Source: Paenibacillus macerans (GTDB lineage Bacteria > Bacillota > Bacilli > Paenibacillales > Paenibacillaceae). From it: 64,000 nucleotides of DNA. The stretch's first letter is position 1. Every line of letters starts with the position of its first letter. The DNA lies in contig NZ_JAMBOE010000003.1 of assembly GCF_023715465.1 (NCBI RefSeq), forward strand, positions 310,001 to 374,000, read 5' to 3'. The notes under the pieces are model-generated. The model did not search any database. It was not told where the DNA came from and saw only the letters and a list, made by a program, of their open reading frames with translations. Position numbers and translations under genes: made by a program. This document shows, piece after piece, positions 36,229 through 45,911 of the stretch.

Positions 36229-36846
36229 TTGAAGGAATCTATCACGGATCTACGCATCATTCGGACCAAACAATCTATCCGGGATGCACTAGTGGAATTA
36301 TTAGATGAAAAAGGTTTCGAGGGAATTACTGTTAAAGATATAACTACTCGAGCAAAAATTAATAGAAGCACGTTTTATACGCACTATCTGGATAAATTTG
36401 ATTTAATGACAAAGTGTCAAGAAGAAATCATGTATGAGTTGTCCAGAATTGTAAAACTGGCCTTCCCAAGCGTTATTGGCGAGATTACAACGAAATCACA
36501 GACTTTATCGGCATTTATTTATGCTGTTCCCCTATTTGAATATCTAAATGAAAATAGAAAATTTCTGAAAGCTGCATTAAGTTCAAAAGGAGATTTGTCT
36601 TTCCAAACAAAGTTGAAAGATTTTATTTGGAAAACACTGTTTGAAAATAATTCCGGCATGCTTTTGAATGAAAAAGATCTGCTTGTTCCTGCCCATTACT
36701 TATCTTCTTATATTTCATCGGCTTTTATAGGGGTTGTGCAACAATGGTTGAACAATGACTGTAAAGAATCTCCTGAAGTAATGGCTCGAATCCTATCAAC
36801 TATAACCATGAATGGCCCCTACTTTGCGGCCGGCTTAAAAAAGTAA
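36229..36846 (+). CDS. TetR-family regulator
   Basis: The protein has 205 residues from a TTG start with AGGAGGAAATAAC before it. HTH pattern IRTKQSIRDALVELLDEKGFEGITVKDITTRAKINRSTFYTHYLDKFDLM. The C-terminal domain resembles the TetR_C-type of YxaF/DhaS-like regulators (LFEYLNENRKFLKAALS). It is divergent from the serine hydrolase and separated from it by the AACAACATGTTGTT palindrome. Both genes are AT-rich, suggesting they arrived together. Confidence 0.88.
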   Translation: MKESITDLRIIRTKQSIRDALVELLDEKGFEGITVKDITTRAKINRSTFYTHYLDKFDLMTKCQEEIMYELSRIVKLAFPSVIGEITTKSQTLSAFIYAVPLFEYLNENRKFLKAALSSKGDLSFQTKLKDFIWKTLFENNSGMLLNEKDLLVPAHYLSSYISSAFIGVVQQWLNNDCKESPEVMARILSTITMNGPYFAAGLKK

Positions 36847-36897
36847 ATGCGGATCTTTCACTTCCGCAAATTACAGCACGACGCCTTGCTGCTGCAC

Positions 36898-37992
36898 CTA
36901 TTCCCCCGTCATTTTCCGCTTGCGCAAGACGGCAACGATCAGCAAAATCAAAGGGATCAACAGATAAGTCGTTAAGATATGGAAGGGAACCGCCGTCCTG
37001 ACCAACAATCCGAACACCGGGAAATTGGGCACGTCCCAAATGCCGATGGCCAAACTGAGCAGGGCAAGCGGAAACACGATCGGCCGGTAGTCCGAAAGCT
37101 CAAAGCAATGTGCCAGGGAAAGCGAGGCCGCGTAGAGAAAGACGCCGACTTGCAGGAAATTTCCGATGACCCACATCGCCAGCAACAAGGATTCCAAATT
37201 TTCCAGGAAGGAGCCGAGCTCGATATAGCGGAAGGCAATAAGCAGCGGGTACACTTTATTCTGCAGACCCGGCCCTAACAGAAATAAGGTGATCAGGTTG
37301 GAATAAGTCAAAAACAAAACGATCACGGCCATCGAAATATACCCCCATTTTCTCCCCTTCTCCGGATTGCTCAGACTGGGCAGAAAAAAAGTCATCAGGA
37401 ACAATTCGTTGAGCCAGCCCATCATGATGAACGACCCTTTCATCACCGGGGTTATCCCATGGCTTAAAATCGGAAATATCGCTTTGGCATCCAGATCGGG
37501 AATCAGCAACAACAGAAATAAAACAGGGAGAACAAACAGCGGCAAAAAAATAACGTTGCTCCTAGCCAACATCTCCACCCCGCCGCGCACGGCGATTGCA
37601 CTCAGCAAGATCAGGGATCCCATAACGATCAGCAGCGGAGTTTTAAACAAAAAATTGCCCGTGACAAATTCCGCGTATTGCCGGGTAACTCCCCCGGATG
37701 CATGCAGATTATAGGTGATATAGACGAGGCCGATGATTTTTCCGGGGATTTTGCCGAGAATCCGTTCGCTGTACTGAACGATCGTTTGCCCTGGAAAAAG
37801 CTCATGCAAGCGGGTCGCGGTATATACGGTAATCAGGCCTACCAGGATGGCCGGTACGCAGGTGAGCCAAAGATCGTTTTGGGCGTACTGGCCCGTGATG
37901 GTCGGCAATACCAGAAATCCGGAAGCCAGCACGGCCGGATACATTAGGAGCCCCATTTGAAAAGCCGAAATTTTTCCCTTTTCCAACATCAT
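36898..37992 (-). CDS. Spore germinant receptor B subunit (GerAB family)
   Basis: This 364-residue integral membrane protein of the amino-acid/polyamine-transporter-like GerB group has about ten segments. It begins EKGKISAFQMGLLMYPAVLASGFLVLPTITGQYAQND; later FPGQTIVQYSERILGKIPGKIIGLVYITYNLHASGGVTRQYAEFV is a strong family match. B subunits are thought to bind the germinant in the spore inner membrane. It is the last gene of an A-C-D-B operon. Start at tandem ATGs after GAGGGAAACG. Confidence 0.93.
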   Translation of the reverse strand: MMLEKGKISAFQMGLLMYPAVLASGFLVLPTITGQYAQNDLWLTCVPAILVGLITVYTATRLHELFPGQTIVQYSERILGKIPGKIIGLVYITYNLHASGGVTRQYAEFVTGNFLFKTPLLIVMGSLILLSAIAVRGGVEMLARSNVIFLPLFVLPVLFLLLLIPDLDAKAIFPILSHGITPVMKGSFIMMGWLNELFLMTFFLPSLSNPEKGRKWGYISMAVIVLFLTYSNLITLFLLGPGLQNKVYPLLIAFRYIELGSFLENLESLLLAMWVIGNFLQVGVFLYAASLSLAHCFELSDYRPIVFPLALLSLAIGIWDVPNFPVFGLLVRTAVPFHILTTYLLIPLILLIVAVLRKRKMTGE

Positions 37993-38037
37993 CGTTTCCC
38001 TCGCCTTGAGTCAATTGTCGCCAATCCAAAAGATCGG

Positions 38038-38259
38038 TTACGGTTCCACCAATCCGCGGAATGGTTTAAAAATAAACATAAGCGCCGTAGTGGGCCCCGG
38101 CGTATTGGGCAAATCGAACATGGACAGGACCCACACCAGGAGGAGCAGCGACACGAACACGGCTTTATCCCTAACCGGTTTTTCTTTCAGTTTCCGCCAT
38201 TCGAGACGGGCGATCAGCAGCGCGGAGATTGTGACGATGCAGAAAAAAAACCATCTCAT
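38038..38259 (-). CDS. Small two-helix membrane protein, probable germinant receptor D subunit
   Basis: The protein has 73 residues. Two hydrophobic segments (about 2-18 and 31-50) are separated by a basic loop RLEWRKLKEKPVRDK and followed by a Pro-rich tail. The ATG overlaps the stop of the C-subunit gene as ATGA, and the B-subunit gene follows 45 bp later, so it is part of the receptor operon. Small two-TM D genes are known to accompany some ger operons in Bacilli and to modulate receptor activity. Assignment is by size, topology and position, not by a conserved motif. Confidence 0.75.
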   Translation of the reverse strand: MRWFFFCIVTISALLIARLEWRKLKEKPVRDKAVFVSLLLLVWVLSMFDLPNTPGPTTALMFIFKPFRGLVEP

Positions 38260-39464
38260 TTCTTTTTCACCTCTTCCTTCGGCAGCCCTTCCGGAGAGCT
38301 GATCAGTCCCGGTCTTAGAATCTGGGCTTCCACTTGCGGAATGACTTCAACTTTGGAAAATTGCCAATCCCAGCGGTCCTGAACTTTTTCCCATTGTTTG
38401 GGGTATTTGCGGTGGAATATTTTGGCGAAATCAAAAATGTCCGCTTTGTGTTTCCGCTGAACCTCGTCGAACGCCGACTCGATTCGTTCTTTGACATCCT
38501 CCTCAAACTCCTTGGTCATCACTTTGAGCAGATCCGGATTCATAGGATCCATCGGAGTGCCGTTCTGAATGATGTCTCCGTGCGTATTAACGCGAACGAT
38601 CATCTTCCATTTGTCGCCTTCAATTTTGGGAATCAGCCTGATACCTGCCTTCACCGGTTTTAACGACACCAGTCCCTCCGCTCCTTCCTTCGCTTCAAAC
38701 ACCACCGTATATTCTTTAATTTCATCTCTTAGCCACATAACGCCCCGGGTGACCTTTTCGGAAATTTCCCCCACCATTTTGTCTTTCTTGAACACGGCGC
38801 ATCCCTGCATGTAAGGAATCGTTTGAAACGGCGCGGCAGATTGGGGTTTCGGCAGGATGTGAATCATCGGCAACACGGCCGCCCGCGAATCCCCGGATAT
38901 CATAAGGCTAAGTTGGTGCATCGTGACGCGCATTCCGATCCCCAAATCGGCCAGCCGCCGCAGCACCTCGGCCGAGGAATTTTCGATCGGCGGGAACAAC
39001 TCGAGTGCTTTCGCCGCTTCCCCTTTGCTGACAAACATATAGGCCCGCTCCCGCGACGAAGGAAAACGGACCAGAAAATCAAGATGTTCCTGAATTCCTG
39101 CCTTGGCCACGGATTCGCCGAAGATAAACACTTTGCATTGCCCCCAAAACATCTTTCTGGGGATTTCCCGCTGCAGCTTGGATAAAGCGTCGGTGATATC
39201 CCGGCCCATCTCCGAGCGTATGGATGTCCGTTTTGTTGCACCAGCTCCCGCAGCACCGCCTCCCATCGTCCCCCCTCCCGCCTGATTCTGCGGCAGGATA
39301 AACTGTACAGTCGCCCGAATCTGATTATTCTCCGCCTGGTCAAAGGCAAGCGCAGTAACCAGCGACAAATCATTTAGCTCCGTACGGTCCCAGCAGCCTC
39401 CCAAACAAAGCAGCAGCGGAAGAAAAGCCGTTGTCTTTATCCATGTAGTGATCCATGTCTTCAT
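38256..39464 (-). CDS. Spore germinant receptor C subunit (GerAC family lipoprotein)
   Basis: The 402-residue precursor has lipobox LGGC, lipidated Cys24, and the hallmark CWDRTELNDLSLVTALAFD just after it. The internal segment SVAKAGIQEHLDFLVRFPSSRERAYMFVSKGEA and the C-terminal DWQFSKVEVIPQVEAQILRPG are family features. It is anchored on the outer face of the spore inner membrane. Residues about 62-76 form a Gly/Ala-rich insert. It sits 41 bp after the A subunit gene. Confidence 0.93.
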   Translation of the reverse strand: MKTWITTWIKTTAFLPLLLCLGGCWDRTELNDLSLVTALAFDQAENNQIRATVQFILPQNQAGGGTMGGGAAGAGATKRTSIRSEMGRDITDALSKLQREIPRKMFWGQCKVFIFGESVAKAGIQEHLDFLVRFPSSRERAYMFVSKGEAAKALELFPPIENSSAEVLRRLADLGIGMRVTMHQLSLMISGDSRAAVLPMIHILPKPQSAAPFQTIPYMQGCAVFKKDKMVGEISEKVTRGVMWLRDEIKEYTVVFEAKEGAEGLVSLKPVKAGIRLIPKIEGDKWKMIVRVNTHGDIIQNGTPMDPMNPDLLKVMTKEFEEDVKERIESAFDEVQRKHKADIFDFAKIFHRKYPKQWEKVQDRWDWQFSKVEVIPQVEAQILRPGLISSPEGLPKEEVKKK

Positions 39465-39505
39465 TCATCCGAATCTCCTTTGTCAGACACATATTTCGGC
39501 TGCTT

Positions 39506-41092
39506 TCATTCGTCCCCGCGAATGGGACCGGGCTTTTGGCCGGATGACTGCCGGTGTTTGTCATACTTTCCCGTTAAGCGCGGGCGGATGTTCATCTGCC
39601 AATGAGGTGCCCTAACCAGGACATCCTTCCATTCATTCATATGGGGTGCGCTCATTTCGGACAGATAAGGAACGCCGAAGGAACGTAAGCTGAGCATATG
39701 CAGTACGATCGCGATGATCCCCATCACGACGCCGACAAGCCCCAAACTTCCGGCCAGAATAATCAAAGGAAACCGCAGCATCCGCACGGAAATTCCGGCG
39801 ATATAACGCGGTACCATAAATGAAGAAATTCCCGTAATCGCAACCACGATCACCATCGGCGCGGACACAAGCCCCGCTTGGACCGCCGCCTGGCCGATGA
39901 CCAGCGCCCCGACGATACTGACGGCGGCGCCAACCTGCTTGGGAAGCCGCACCCCCGCTTCGCGCAGCGCTTCGAAGGTGATCTCCATCATCAAAGCTTC
40001 GATCAAAGCCGGAAAAGGCACCTGTTCCCGGGAACTGGCCATACTGATCAGAAGGGAACCGGGGACCATTTCTTGGTGAAAGGTAAGCACGGCCACATAT
40101 ACTGAGGGAAGTACGAGCGAGATGACGATAAAAAGATAGCGCAGCCAACGGATGACCGTGGAGATCAAATAGCGCTGATAATAGTCTTCCTGCGATTGAA
40201 TCAACGAGAAGAACGTTGCCGGAGCGACCAGGGCAAACGGCGTTCCCTCCGTTAAAATCGCCACCTTCCCTTCCAGCAAACTGCTGCAGACCACATCGGG
40301 CCGCTCCGTGCTGAGCAGCTGCGGAAATGGAGAATAAGGCTGATCTTCAATCAGTTCCTCGATATAGCCGCTTTCCAGAATGCCGTCGATCTCAATACGC
40401 TGCAGCCGGGTTCGCGCTTCTTTGATCAACGTCTCATCGGCAAGTCCTTCAATATAAGCCAGAATAATATTGGTTTGGGTGTACTCGCCGATTCTCGTCG
40501 CTTCCATTTTCAGCAGCGGGCTCTTGATAATGCGCCGCAATTGGGAGGTGCTGGTGCGCAAGGTTTCGGTAAAGCCTTGGCGCGGGCCGCGAATCCCCAC
40601 TTCCGCCGAAGGCTCTTCGATCGAACGTTTCTCCCATTTCGTCAGCCCTAAGCCAATGCCGGCGTCCTGGTTGTCGCATAACAAAATCGCTGATCCGTTC
40701 GATAGAAGTTCGATGCCTTTCTCGAAAGTCGTAAATTCTTTTGTTTGCGAAGCCGATATTTTCCGCTCGATAAGCTGCCTTAACTCCTTGCTTTCATCTG
40801 CCTCCGCCTGCATAAGCGGAGCTATGACATACTGCTCGATCCCTTCGGCATCGGTCAAGCCGTCAATGTACATGACGAGAGCCCCGGTCTTGCCGCCGAT
40901 CAGAAAGGAACGGTAAATGACATCCGAACAATTGTCATAAAGCGAACGAAGCCGGTCTTCGTTTTGCTGCAGGCCCAAATAAAGCCGTTGCGGCTGCGGA
41001 TTCCGGCTGCTTGCTTGCGGGTCGGGACGACTCCGGTCCCGGTTTATTTTCATCCGTTTGATCAAGCCTTTGAGCAGGCGGCGTCCTCTCAT
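39506..41092 (-). CDS. Spore germinant receptor A subunit (GerAA family)
   Basis: The protein has 528 residues. A large N-terminal cytoplasmic domain (about 35-330, e.g. FLIGGKTGALVMYIDGLTD, TEYIEG-like repeats, GIRGPRQGFTETLRTSTSQLRRII) precedes 4-6 membrane segments (from about 340: RYLFIVISLVLPSVYVAVLTFHQEMVPGSLLISMASSREQVPFPALIEALMMEITFEALREAG). These stretches are diagnostic of GerA. It is first in the operon, with an AAAGGAT site. No clear forespore (sigma G) promoter could be identified by eye in the preceding 100 bp. Confidence 0.94.
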   Translation of the reverse strand: MRGRRLLKGLIKRMKINRDRSRPDPQASSRNPQPQRLYLGLQQNEDRLRSLYDNCSDVIYRSFLIGGKTGALVMYIDGLTDAEGIEQYVIAPLMQAEADESKELRQLIERKISASQTKEFTTFEKGIELLSNGSAILLCDNQDAGIGLGLTKWEKRSIEEPSAEVGIRGPRQGFTETLRTSTSQLRRIIKSPLLKMEATRIGEYTQTNIILAYIEGLADETLIKEARTRLQRIEIDGILESGYIEELIEDQPYSPFPQLLSTERPDVVCSSLLEGKVAILTEGTPFALVAPATFFSLIQSQEDYYQRYLISTVIRWLRYLFIVISLVLPSVYVAVLTFHQEMVPGSLLISMASSREQVPFPALIEALMMEITFEALREAGVRLPKQVGAAVSIVGALVIGQAAVQAGLVSAPMVIVVAITGISSFMVPRYIAGISVRMLRFPLIILAGSLGLVGVVMGIIAIVLHMLSLRSFGVPYLSEMSAPHMNEWKDVLVRAPHWQMNIRPRLTGKYDKHRQSSGQKPGPIRGDE

Positions 41093-41192
41093 GGAGACGA
41101 AATCCTTTCGAAAGATATGGTTTATTTAGATAAATTCACCAATTGGATTCAAAATTATTCGCGGACCATTCCCAAGGATTTCCCTAACAATC

Positions 41193-41606
41193 CTATAGGG
41201 TTCGTGTCTTGGTGTCTCTGCATGCTGCCTTTGCACGATTATCCCTTTCGTACAGGGGACAGGAGTTGAGGGTTCAGGGTTCAGGGTTATGGGTGGCGGT
41301 TCAGGTGAATTGTTCGGTTTGAAAGGGGAACGTACATTTGGTATAATAAAGACGATCGAACTCACGTTCGTAAATTCTTGATTTGTTATCTGAACCTATC
41401 TGCTTCTCCACAAATATTTTCTTCCCCCGAGCTTGTCTGTTCCTCCGCTCCCCTGATCAAACGGGATAATCGTGCAAAGCGTCCGTACAGCAAGTGTTGA
41501 TCTGCCGCGCAACCCACCGGTCACCCCTGTCCTCAAGCTTCCAACGCCCTTCCGCGTTTCCTGCCACGATCGGTTGCCGGCTTGACTGTCAAGCATGGAT
41601 TATTAG
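41193..41606. repeat. Dispersed repeat B, copy 2
   Basis: About 414 bp; outer ends match copy 1 at 16153-16505 (left CTATAGGGTTCGTGTCTTGG; right CCACGATCGGTT, GCCGGCTTGACTGTCAAG, GGATTATTAG). Inverted arms TTGCACGATTATCCC (41231-41245) and GGGATAATCGTGCAA (41463-41477) are perfect over 15 bp. The inner left part differs from copy 1 and instead carries an SOS-type promoter; the right part has an extra roughly 50 bp. Confidence 0.75.
41319..41370 (+). promoter_or_regulatory. Sigma-A promoter overlapped by a LexA (SOS) box, no gene behind it
   Basis: TTGAAA (41319-41324), exactly 17 bp spacer, TATAAT (41342-41347), then CGAACTCACGTTCG (41357-41370), a perfect match to the Bacillus LexA/DinR consensus CGAAC-N4-GTTCG at the expected start point. 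Reading rightward there is no open frame before the hairpin at 41628-41666. This would give a roughly 310-nt non-coding transcript, unless the promoter is a remnant of a lost SOS gene. Confidence 0.8.
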
Positions 41607-41627
41607 ATAAATTCCATAATCTTTAAA

Positions 41628-41666
41628 AAAGGCGATCCTGCCGAAGTATCCGGCAGGATCGCCTTT
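41628..41666 (-). terminator. Strong terminator of the PTS operon
   Basis: Perfect 16-base stem AAAGGCGATCCTGCCG/CGGCAGGATCGCCTTT with a seven-base loop. On the minus strand it is followed by TTTTTT, 18 bp after the last PTS-operon gene. On the plus strand the following TTTCAAGTTTT could also stop a transcript from the SOS-type promoter. Confidence 0.9.
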
Positions 41667-41683
41667 CAAGTTTTAGCCCAAGG

Positions 41684-42310
41684 CTATTTCTCCAATTTTT
41701 TTTGCAGGGGTATAGATAGAAGCTTTTCGAGCAGCAAAGTGCCTGGACCCGTTAATGCAAAAGCTATGACCGTTCCGATTCCCACGATCCCGCCAAACAA
41801 GAATCCGGTGGTTAAAAAAACAGCATCTACACCTATTCTGCCGAAATCATACCTTAATCCGAACTTTGACTCCGTATACCGCAAAATAGCGTCTATGGCA
41901 TACATGCCATTGCCAAATTTCATCAACAACACATATGTCATGGAGAAGCAAATGTTAGCCATGATGACGATGATAATTTTGTTGAACAACATCAAATCCG
42001 CCAACTCCATATTGGCAATAAACGGATGAATCCAATTAATCAGCGGCCCTATCAAAAAGGAATACAAGACGGAAGAAAAACCGATTGATTTTCGATTTAG
42101 CAATAGACCCACGGCAAGAAAAACAATACTTAAGCAAGAGCTTGCGAGACCGACACTTATTCCGAGACTTATATGCAATCCGTCTAACAAAACCGTTAAG
42201 GTATCGGACCCTATATTACACTCGATAAATAAATTAACAGCTAGAGCGCTTAACGCCGTGGCAACTATCACAATCACCAATCGTCCGCCAAATTTCAGAT
42301 AAACAGGCAT
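41684..42310 (-). CDS. Membrane protein, YczE/YitT-like
   Basis: The 208-residue protein has five to six hydrophobic segments. The pattern RLVIVIVATALSALAVNLFIECNIGSDTLTVLLDGLHISLGISVG, with GMYAIDAILRYTESKF and GGIVGIGTVIAFALTGPGTLLLEKL, fits the YczE/YitT group of Firmicute membrane proteins of unknown function. It lies 11 bp after the GH1 gene and directly before a strong terminator, so it is the last member of the cellobiose-type PTS operon. Function is unknown; a role in sugar uptake is only suggested by position. Confidence 0.75.
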   Translation of the reverse strand: MPVYLKFGGRLVIVIVATALSALAVNLFIECNIGSDTLTVLLDGLHISLGISVGLASSCLSIVFLAVGLLLNRKSIGFSSVLYSFLIGPLINWIHPFIANMELADLMLFNKIIIVIMANICFSMTYVLLMKFGNGMYAIDAILRYTESKFGLRYDFGRIGVDAVFLTTGFLFGGIVGIGTVIAFALTGPGTLLLEKLLSIPLQKKLEK

Positions 42311-42321
42311 TTACGAAACCT

Positions 42322-43779
<1,458 letters not shown>

Positions 43780-43805
43780 TTAGTTAATTATTGATCATTT
43801 ATTTA

Positions 43806-44153
43806 TTATTTATTGATCATTTCCAATTGGGTCAATCTGTGATTAAAGCTCTCGAAAATATCAATTAATCGCTTGGCAACATTTATTTCACTATAGACTG
43901 TCATGAGCGTGTCCTGCGCATGGGCAAATAAAACGGAGTACTCTCCTTTTGCTCCTTCTGTTTCTTTTTGGATACAATTCGTTTGCACACGATGAGCGAT
44001 GACAATTTCCGAATTGGCTAATTTCATTTTCTCCTTAGCGCCGTCAAAGTCGCTTTTTTCAATATCCTTTAATGCATCCGTACAATGTTTTCTTGCTTCC
44101 CCTGCGTGCAAAATGATTTGCATCGCATCTTGAGCTACTTGTTCCGATGTCAT
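43806..44153 (-). CDS. celC: PTS lactose/cellobiose-family EIIA component
   Basis: This 115-residue three-helix protein has the phosphorylated His in VLFAHAQDTLMTVYSEI and the family N-terminus EQVAQDAMQIILHAGEARKHCTDAL. It transfers phosphate from HPr to EIIB. It lies 20 bp from the EIIC gene and 44 bp before GH1, within the operon. Confidence 0.93.
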   Translation of the reverse strand: MTSEQVAQDAMQIILHAGEARKHCTDALKDIEKSDFDGAKEKMKLANSEIVIAHRVQTNCIQKETEGAKGEYSVLFAHAQDTLMTVYSEINVAKRLIDIFESFNHRLTQLEMINK

Positions 44154-44173
44154 AATAAAGTCTCCTTAACAGA

Positions 44174-45403
44174 TTAATTAGTTTGTGGTGTTTCTTTTTC
44201 AAGCTCTTGTCTTTCATAGGTTTTGAAAAATGGATACCAAATCATCGTGGCTACCGCGACAACGATTAACATCAGGATAATGCCTGTAATGGTTCCCGTT
44301 GTAATCCACGTGGAAATTGGAAAAGGAACGTACCACATATCGAAAACGACTTTCGGGATGGGGGCAAAGTGAATGACTTTGGTTCCGATCCAAACGATCA
44401 ACGGTAAAAGTAAACCATTGATCCACATCGGCAGCATCATAATGGGATTCCATACGATTGAACCAAACACTAAAGGCTCGTTGATATTAAAGATAGAAGG
44501 CACCAAACTTGCGCGCCCCAGTGCTTTTAGCTTGGTGCTCTTAGAGAACAGATGCATAATGCCCAGCGGCAACGTACAGGCCACACCGCCTACCCACAAG
44601 TATGCCGAATAAATCGTTTCAGCCGTGACGACATTATGCGCCCCCGCGGTAGCGTTTGCCATAATGGCCGCCAGAAAAATCGGCTTGGTCACAGGGGTCA
44701 AAATCCAACTGGAAATCCCCATGGAATACAAGAAACAGCTGATAAACAAAATTAACATGAATCCCCAAGGTGTCTCTACTACGCTCGCCAACGGCATAAA
44801 GATATTCAAAATGATGTTGTATATATCAATATGAACGAGATCTACCAACACCCAGGCCAGAACGATCGTCACCCCAATGGGAAGCATGGAATCAAACCAG
44901 GATCTGACAAAGTCCGGGATGACGGAATCTTCTTTGAAAAAGGAGAATTTTCCGAACAGTCCCATGATATAACCGGTAAACATAGCAGCGATGATGGCAA
45001 CAAACATGCCTCCGGTGCCCAAAGAACTATGAGTAAAACCAACCGTACCGTCTTTTACGACTTGAGGAGTTACGATGATCAAAAAAGTAACCAAGCTTGT
45101 ACATCCGGCAATAAAGCGTTGTTTTCTTAACTTCTTCTTTTCCATCAAATTAAACGGAATCAGGAAAGAAACCAACAGCGAAAGCATGCCCATCGTCCAG
45201 CCGAACGGAACCCAAAAATCAGGGTAGTTTTTGATATGATACACATCTCCAGGTATAGTCAGCAGACAAAATACCGATCCTAAAAGAATAAAAGGCAACA
45301 ATTGCATGACAGAATCCTTAAGTGTGATTACCCATACATTGTTATTGACTTTATTCATTTTGGGAGAGAAGTCGTTTTTCAGCCATTCGATTAATTTGTT
45401 CAT
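44174..45403 (-). CDS. celB: PTS lactose/cellobiose-family EIIC permease
   Basis: The 409-residue membrane protein has about ten segments. It begins MNKLIEWLKNDFSPKMNKVNNNVWVITLKDSVMQLLPFILLGS; the family segments NINEPLVFGSIVWNPIMMLPMWING and GSVFCLLTIPG follow. It imports and phosphorylates a beta-linked disaccharide or glucoside. It starts 14 bp after the EIIB gene with a TAAAGGGG-type site. Confidence 0.93.
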   Translation of the reverse strand: MNKLIEWLKNDFSPKMNKVNNNVWVITLKDSVMQLLPFILLGSVFCLLTIPGDVYHIKNYPDFWVPFGWTMGMLSLLVSFLIPFNLMEKKKLRKQRFIAGCTSLVTFLIIVTPQVVKDGTVGFTHSSLGTGGMFVAIIAAMFTGYIMGLFGKFSFFKEDSVIPDFVRSWFDSMLPIGVTIVLAWVLVDLVHIDIYNIILNIFMPLASVVETPWGFMLILFISCFLYSMGISSWILTPVTKPIFLAAIMANATAGAHNVVTAETIYSAYLWVGGVACTLPLGIMHLFSKSTKLKALGRASLVPSIFNINEPLVFGSIVWNPIMMLPMWINGLLLPLIVWIGTKVIHFAPIPKVVFDMWYVPFPISTWITTGTITGIILMLIVVAVATMIWYPFFKTYERQELEKETPQTN

Positions 45404-45417
45404 TTTTGTTATCCCCT

Positions 45418-45744
45418 TTAAATTTTCAATTCGCTCAGCAAATCATCTAAAGCGGCTTCCCCATCTAAAGTGGAATAATACGAAGGTTTCATTAAGAGCA
45501 CTTTGACATCGGCATCTTTGGCAAGGTCTTCGATTTCTTCAACGATATAAGCCAAGTGGGGACCAACCAACAAAGCATCGATATCATCGATATAATTTTC
45601 AATTTCCGCTTCCCCTCTAGCCTTAATATCCATGTTCAGGTTTCTCTTTTTAGCGGCCTTGCGAATATTGGCAGCCATGAAACCGGAACTTGCTCCGGAC
45701 CCGCAAACTAACAACACGTTTAACATTTCGTTTGAATTTGCCAT
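45418..45744 (-). CDS. celA: PTS lactose/cellobiose-family EIIB component
   Basis: The protein has 108 residues from the ATG at 45744, which has AAGGAGGGTTTACC before it; the longer open frame runs into the divergent regulator. The phospho-accepting Cys14 is in LLVCGSGASSGFMA, and GPHLAYIVEEIEDLA is typical of this family. It is first in the operon; the region up to the divergent regulator holds a cre-like site. Confidence 0.93.
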   Translation of the reverse strand: MANSNEMLNVLLVCGSGASSGFMAANIRKAAKKRNLNMDIKARGEAEIENYIDDIDALLVGPHLAYIVEEIEDLAKDADVKVLLMKPSYYSTLDGEAALDDLLSELKI

Positions 45745-45804
45745 GGTAAACCCTCCTTGTTTTTCTGTGACTGTACATCGATAGAAGTTTTTCTTATAAT
45801 GTTT

Positions 45805-45818
45805 TGACAGCGCTATCT
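45805..45818. promoter_or_regulatory. Candidate catabolite-responsive element (cre)
   Basis: TGACAGCGCTATCT fits the cre consensus TGWNANCGNTNWCA at all but the last base, and equally well on the other strand. It lies midway between the PTS operon and the LicR-like regulator, so CcpA repression of either is plausible. A TATAAT at 45834-45839 points to the regulator. Confidence 0.5.
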
Positions 45819-45911
45819 TTGTTACAACCAAACTATAATACAAACCCCGAAACGGGCTCAAATAAAAAACTGCACCCCTATGGTGCAACATTTTAAAGTG
45901 AGGAGTCACAT

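Larger units (their letters stand above)
41093..41683. other. Gene-free stretch between germination and PTS operons
   Basis: It contains the ger operon promoter side (41093-41190), repeat B copy 2 (41193-41606), an orphan sigma-A promoter with a LexA box inside that repeat, short tandem GGTTCAG units (41269-41290) and the PTS operon terminator. No supported coding sequence. Confidence 0.7.

Noticed and set aside
41093..41190. Sigma G promoter for the germination operon.
   Set aside because: A TGAATT and a CATATC are present but their spacing is about 13 bp, which does not fit; no claim made.
45804..45839. TTGACA and TATAAT upstream of the PRD regulator as a sigma-A promoter.
   Set aside because: The spacer would be 24 bp, too long; only the TATAAT is mentioned as a possible -10.
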